A stretch of DNA of 59,283 nt from an uncultured Paenibacillus sp. (GTDB taxonomy: Bacteria > Bacillota > Bacilli > Paenibacillales > Paenibacillaceae), in assembly GCA_927443375.1 (NCBI GenBank), contig CAKMKL010000013.1, forward strand, positions 1 through 59,283, written 5' to 3'. Both the position numbers and the translations under genes were made by a program. Numbering within the stretch: the stretch's first letter is position 1; each line of letters opens with the position of its first letter. A model generated the notes under the pieces. That model was not told the origin of the DNA. It saw only the letters and a program-made list of their open reading frames with translations, and did not search any database. Below are positions 56,213-59,283 of the stretch, one piece after another.

Positions 56213-56884
56213 TCACTTGGATACCGCAAACAAGGATTGAGACAGCAAAACCATGGTATGTCTGTAAACGGTATGGGCCGCTTCAACATCGCCCAGGAAC
56301 CCGCTCATATACAGGTGAATTACCCCGTGAAGCGAAGCCCATATGGTGCTGACAATGGTCCCAGTCTCTTCCTCGTCCGAAATTTGTCCTTGCTGCTGGG
56401 CAGTGCTGATTAGAATCAGCAAACGGCTTATGGCTGTCATCGTTCCCTGCATACTTTCGGCATCCGGCTTGAACTCGGCAAAAGCCCCTCCAAACATCAG
56501 CTTGTAGTAGCTGGTATGATCTTGCCCAAACTGCCAGAAGGCTTCGCCCAAATCAAGCAGATGCTGCAAGGGGTCTGAGGATGGCGTCACTTCTTCAAAA
56601 CGCCGGGCCAGCAATTTGCAGCCCTCCAGATATAGCTGCTGGGCCAGACCTTCTTTATTAACGAACAAGCTGTAAATGATTTTGGTGGAGCAGCCCATCT
56701 TTTGCGATACTTTACGCACGGTAACGGCTTCCGGCCCCTCTTCCTGCAAAATGGCTGCGGCCGCATCAACTACAATCTTACGGAGATTTTCCGTATTCTG
56801 CAGACGGACCTCCTGATATGTTTTTAACTCCCGCCCTGCAAATTGCAAGGGCTTGTCTTCGTTATGGATAAGGATCACCTTCAT
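56213..56884 (-). CDS. TetR-family regulator
   Basis: A 223-residue regulator. The helix-turn-helix lies at about residues 35-80 (EGPEAVTVRKVSQKMGCSTKIIYSLF), followed by a WHG-type C-terminal domain (AISRLLILISTAQQQGQIS and WASLHGVIHLYMSGFLGDV). The N-terminal 30 residues are unusual for TetR and the ATG at 56884 has no ribosome-binding site, so the true start may be further in. It is divergent from an SDR oxidoreductase and probably controls it. Confidence 0.82.
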   Translation of the reverse strand: MKVILIHNEDKPLQFAGRELKTYQEVRLQNTENLRKIVVDAAAAILQEEGPEAVTVRKVSQKMGCSTKIIYSLFVNKEGLAQQLYLEGCKLLARRFEEVTPSSDPLQHLLDLGEAFWQFGQDHTSYYKLMFGGAFAEFKPDAESMQGTMTAISRLLILISTAQQQGQISDEEETGTIVSTIWASLHGVIHLYMSGFLGDVEAAHTVYRHTMVLLSQSLFAVSK

Positions 56885-56989
56885 TCGGTTATCATGTTGT
56901 TTACAGGAAACAAGGTTACTGGGTTATAACAGGCATTCTAACCATTTGTAAAAGGGTTGTCAATGGATCCATTACGCTGAAAAAAAGAT

Positions 56990-57109
56990 TTGACACATAC
57001 GTACCCATGAGATACGATGGTTCATATTAGAAACAGTGTTACCAAGATAATTTTTATGCCCATATATATTTGGCATTCTTTTTTTGGAGATTCGGTAACG
57101 CTGTTTCTA
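56990..57109 (+). promoter_or_regulatory. SDR promoter followed by a long inverted repeat
   Basis: TTGACA (56990-56995) and TACGAT (57013-57018) have a 17-bp spacer. Just downstream, TAGAAACAGTGTTACC (57028-57043) is repeated in inverted form as GGTAACGCTGTTTCTA (57094-57109), with one mismatch in 16, flanking 50 bp of T-rich sequence. It would form a hairpin in the leader or a pair of operator arms. Confidence 0.65.
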
Positions 57110-57142
57110 TAATAAAACATTGTATCAAGAGGAGCGGGAATC

Positions 57143-57928
57143 ATGAATATTAAAGGAAAATGGTCACTGATCACCGGAGCCTCTTCAGGTATCGGCGAAC
57201 AGTTTGCAAGACAACTAGCCAAGGAAGGCAGTCATTTGGTGCTTGTAGCCAGATCCGAACGCAGACTTGATACACTTGCAGCCGAATTGAGCCGAAGCTA
57301 TGGAATTCAGTCCCGGGTTATTCCCCTGGATCTGTCCGCTGTAGGTGCTGCCGGAGAATTGTATCAGAAGTGCCAGAAGCTCAACCTGGAAATTGATCTG
57401 CTGGTCAATAATGCGGGGTTTGCCACCCACGGTCTGTTCGAGCAAGTATCCGGAGAGCGCCAGCATGAAGAAGTCATGCTCAATGTCGCTGCTGTAGTGG
57501 ACATGACTCATTTATTCCTTCCGGGGATGCTCCAAAGAGGCGCTGGCGCTGTTATCAATGTATCCTCTACCGCAGGCTTTCAGCCGCTGCCTTATATGGC
57601 CGTTTACGGGGCGACCAAAGCTTTTGTCTTGTCCTTTACCGATGCCCTCTGGTGGGAGAATCGTGACCGTGGCGTTCAATTTTTTGCTCTGTGCCCAGGC
57701 TCGACGGATACGAATTTCTTCAATGTCGTTGGCTCGGAGGATGCCTCTGTCGGTGCGAAAGATACACCGGATCGAGTAGTGGCAGTCACACTCCGCGCTA
57801 TGAAAAAAGGGAAACAGTACGTTGTTCCGGGATTCCGGAATTATCTGGGCGCTCAGATTTCCCGTTTCATGACCCGCAGACAGAGTCTTCGGCTGGTGGG
57901 GGGCATGCTCCGCCCCCGCAAACAATAA
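57143..57928 (+). CDS. Short-chain dehydrogenase/reductase
   Basis: A 261-residue NAD(P)-dependent oxidoreductase of the classical SDR fold. The cofactor loop is TGASSGIGEQFA (about residues 11-22), NNAGFATHG follows, the catalytic serine is in VSSTAGF, and tyrosine and lysine are in YGATKAF. It resembles the YqjQ-like group often annotated as dehydrogenases of unknown substrate. AGAGGAG precedes the ATG. The decayed lactonase-like gene starts 12 bp downstream, so the two were probably one operon under the divergent TetR. Confidence 0.9.
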   Translation: MNIKGKWSLITGASSGIGEQFARQLAKEGSHLVLVARSERRLDTLAAELSRSYGIQSRVIPLDLSAVGAAGELYQKCQKLNLEIDLLVNNAGFATHGLFEQVSGERQHEEVMLNVAAVVDMTHLFLPGMLQRGAGAVINVSSTAGFQPLPYMAVYGATKAFVLSFTDALWWENRDRGVQFFALCPGSTDTNFFNVVGSEDASVGAKDTPDRVVAVTLRAMKKGKQYVVPGFRNYLGAQISRFMTRRQSLRLVGGMLRPRKQ

Positions 57929-57939
57929 GGAGGATAAAT

Positions 57940-58935
57940 ATATCTACAGAACCAATGCAGCGCAGACGTTCAACACGTCAAAAAGTCAGCAGATGGAGCT
58001 TGGCCCTGCTCGGGATAATTGTGCTGGGGATTGTTGTATTTCTGCTAATACCTGCTCCGGTAAATCCGGCGCTATGGTCAGCGCCTGCCGCCCCTTCCTT
58101 TGAAAATGAGGGACCCTGGAAAGAAAACAGCAAACTCAGCCCGGCAGAGCTGGTTACAGTCCGCGTGAAGTACCCGGAATTTATCACCTTTGATGCAGAA
58201 GGACGGCTCTATACGGGAGATTCCGACGGCAAAATTTACAGAGTAGCCTTTGACACAGCGGGGATAGCGCAGCCGGCTGAAGTGTTTGCCGATACCCGCG
58301 GAACACCTAACGGACTGAACTTTGACGCATCGGGGAATCTGATTGTAACGGATATTCAGAAAGGTCTGCTGTCGATTGACCCGGAGGGAAATGTTGAAGT
58401 CCTAACCAATCAAGTGGAGGAAGGTCCAATCTACTTGGCGAACGAGCTTGACATCGCGCAGGACGGTTCAATCTATTTCTCCGATACTTCAAACTATGGC
58501 AAGGTCATGTTCAAAGAAATTGCCGAGAACAAGCCGCATGGACGATTACTGAAATATGATCCGCTGACCAGGGAGACGACCGTTTTACTTCGTTATCTGT
58601 ATTTTGCCAATGGGGTTGCATTGTCTGGAGAAGATTTCGTACTCGTTGCCGAATCCTATCATTATCAACTGACCAGATACTGGCTGAAGGGGGCCAAACA
58701 AGGCACCTCGGATTTATTTGCCGATAATATTGCCGGATTCCCGGATAACATCACACGTGATGCGCAGGGACACTTCTGGGTAGGGGTATTCACAACCCGT
58801 TTGTCTTTTGCCGATTACATGCACAGTCATCCCTGGTTGGCCGCAACGATGTCCAAAGTTCCACAAGCCAAGGCGGATATTTATATCTCGGAACCGCACC
58901 GGGAGGAAGCCAGGGTCTTCACCGGGTGCTTTTGA
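57940..58935 (+). pseudogene. SMP-30/strictosidine-synthase-like beta-propeller, degenerate
   Basis: The frame encodes an N-terminal membrane anchor (LALLGIIVLGIVVFLLI) and a six-bladed propeller (FDAEGRLYTGDSDGKIYRV, LNFDASGNLIVTDIQKGL, ANELDIAQDGSIYFSDTSNYG, FPDNITRDAQGHFWVGVF). The start codon expected 6 bases after AAGGAGG (57927-57933) is ATA at 57940, and the next ATG is at 57955. The tail shifts near 58918: the stop follows EEARVFTGCF, while another frame reads HRVLLNP, a stop, then GEFTRSNS, like the normal C-terminus. Thus the gene shows a lost start, a frameshift and a stop, and runs into an IS-like remnant. Confidence 0.75.
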
Positions 58936-58972
58936 ATCCGTAAGGGGAGTTCACCCGGTCAAATTCCAGCTG

Positions 58973-59058
58973 AAAAAGCAGGCACAAAACTGAACTGTCC
59001 CCCCATTTTTAGACACCATCTAATAATTGGAGGTAAAGTTCGTTCATGCCTGCTTTTT
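58973..59058. mobile_element. Remnant with IS-like left end inside 12-bp inverted repeats
   Basis: TGAACTGTCCCCCCATTTTT with AGACA (58991-59015) resembles the terminal inverted repeat of IS3-family elements, and the GGAGG at 59030-59034 before an ATG at 59046 fits the start of an IS orfA that then stops. The segment is bounded by AAAAAGCAGGCA (58973-58984) and TGCCTGCTTTTT (59047-59058), a perfect 12-bp inverted repeat. It lies exactly where the propeller gene breaks off. No transposase remains. Confidence 0.45.
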
Positions 59059-59071
59059 AGCTTACAATAAA

Positions 59072-59283
59072 TTATTCACCATTATTCCCTTCGCCGTTCC
59101 GCAGCCTATCCCGCATCTCCAGATAAGCTTCAGGTGTACCGACATCCTCAATCGTCCCCTCCGTAAAATAGGCGCGGATCTCCTGGCGGGAGTGCAGCCA
59201 CTCGGGAAAATAACTCGGCGCATCCGGGTTGCCCCCTTCAGCGAGATAACGGGAGAACAGCGGCAGCGTTGAACGCTTATAGA
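59072..59283 (-). CDS. Sugar-phosphate nucleotidyltransferase, C-terminal end only
   Basis: The frame enters from beyond the right edge and stops at 59072-59074, giving 70 residues. It reads LFSRYLAEGGNPDAPSYFPE, then YFTEGTIEDVGTPEAYLEM, the closing motif (DVGTPEAY) of nucleotidyltransferases that make NDP-sugars. The N-terminal signature and active site are outside the window, so the nucleotide and sugar cannot be stated. Confidence 0.78.
   Translation of the reverse strand, partial: YKRSTLPLFSRYLAEGGNPDAPSYFPEWLHSRQEIRAYFTEGTIEDVGTPEAYLEMRDRLRNGEGNNGE

Noticed and set aside
57691-57939. N-terminal extension of the propeller protein into the SDR gene
   Set aside because: The frame is open by chance inside the SDR coding region. 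The ribosome-binding site at 57927 marks the real start area.

Overview
The window looks like a chromosomal segment of a spore-forming Gram-positive bacterium, most likely Paenibacillus. The evidence is strong purine-rich Shine-Dalgarno sites, a moderate GC content, the sporulation genes prkA-yhbH-spoVR, a Tlp spore protein, LplA-type lipoprotein binding proteins, AraC-type regulators beside glycosidases, and intergenic hairpin repeats of a kind I associate with this genus. No rRNA, tRNA, CRISPR array or intact transposon was seen. The genus call is inference from gene content.

Layout. 1-9.7 kb: a nucleotidyltransferase fragment, a secreted histidine phosphatase, a ChrA-type transporter, an ABC exporter pair, an SLH-like surface protein, fabZ, two damaged small genes and a MATE pump with palindromic operator half-sites at its promoter. 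9.8-15.5 kb: an OmpR-type two-component system divergent from a one-piece ABC exporter, with candidate response-regulator boxes between them, then a methyltransferase-like protein and a MazG-like protein. 15.6-37.7 kb: a large hexuronate/xylan locus. It holds uxaC-uxuB-uxuA with a divergent GntR regulator, a GH2 enzyme, an orphan sugar-binding lipoprotein, a Nif3-like protein, a GH67 alpha-glucuronidase, a GH52 beta-xylosidase, two AraC regulators, and two broken glycosidases (GH1 with an internal deletion, GH106-like with a frameshift). A CE7 acetyl-xylan esterase at 44 kb fits the same substrate. 37.7-39.1 kb is a gene-poor scar with a glycosidase tail fragment and two hairpin/short-repeat families. 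39.1-43.5 kb is the prkA-yhbH-spoVR operon. 43.7-49.8 kb holds the esterase, an LCP cell-wall ligase, a BASS-family transporter and a divergent TetR/MFS drug-efflux pair. 49.9-55.7 kb is a compact nitrate-assimilation operon: a GlnR/TnrA-type box on the promoter, a long leader with three hairpins and an intrinsic terminator, a NarK/NasA transporter and a 1405-residue nitrate reductase fused to a CysJ-like flavoprotein. 55.8-59.3 kb: tlp, a TetR regulator divergent from an SDR oxidoreductase, a decayed SMP-30/strictosidine-synthase-like gene next to an IS-like remnant, and the tail of a sugar nucleotidyltransferase.

How it works together. The 15-37 kb block can deacetylate, debranch and depolymerise methylglucuronoxylan products. 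GH67 releases (methyl)glucuronate, GH52 releases xylose, and UxaC-UxuB-UxuA convert glucuronate to 2-keto-3-deoxygluconate under a GntR repressor. The nitrate operon appears to be controlled twice, by nitrogen status at the promoter and by conditional termination in the leader.

The most unusual signals are (i) the nitrate leader with mutually exclusive pairings, (ii) intergenic hairpin repeats at three loci with a period of 50-51 bp, two of which appear to be one sequence family, (iii) compact structured elements at 43.62 kb and 20.6-20.9 kb, and (iv) a cluster of genes broken by small indels or a lost start codon. The indels should be checked against raw reads before being believed.
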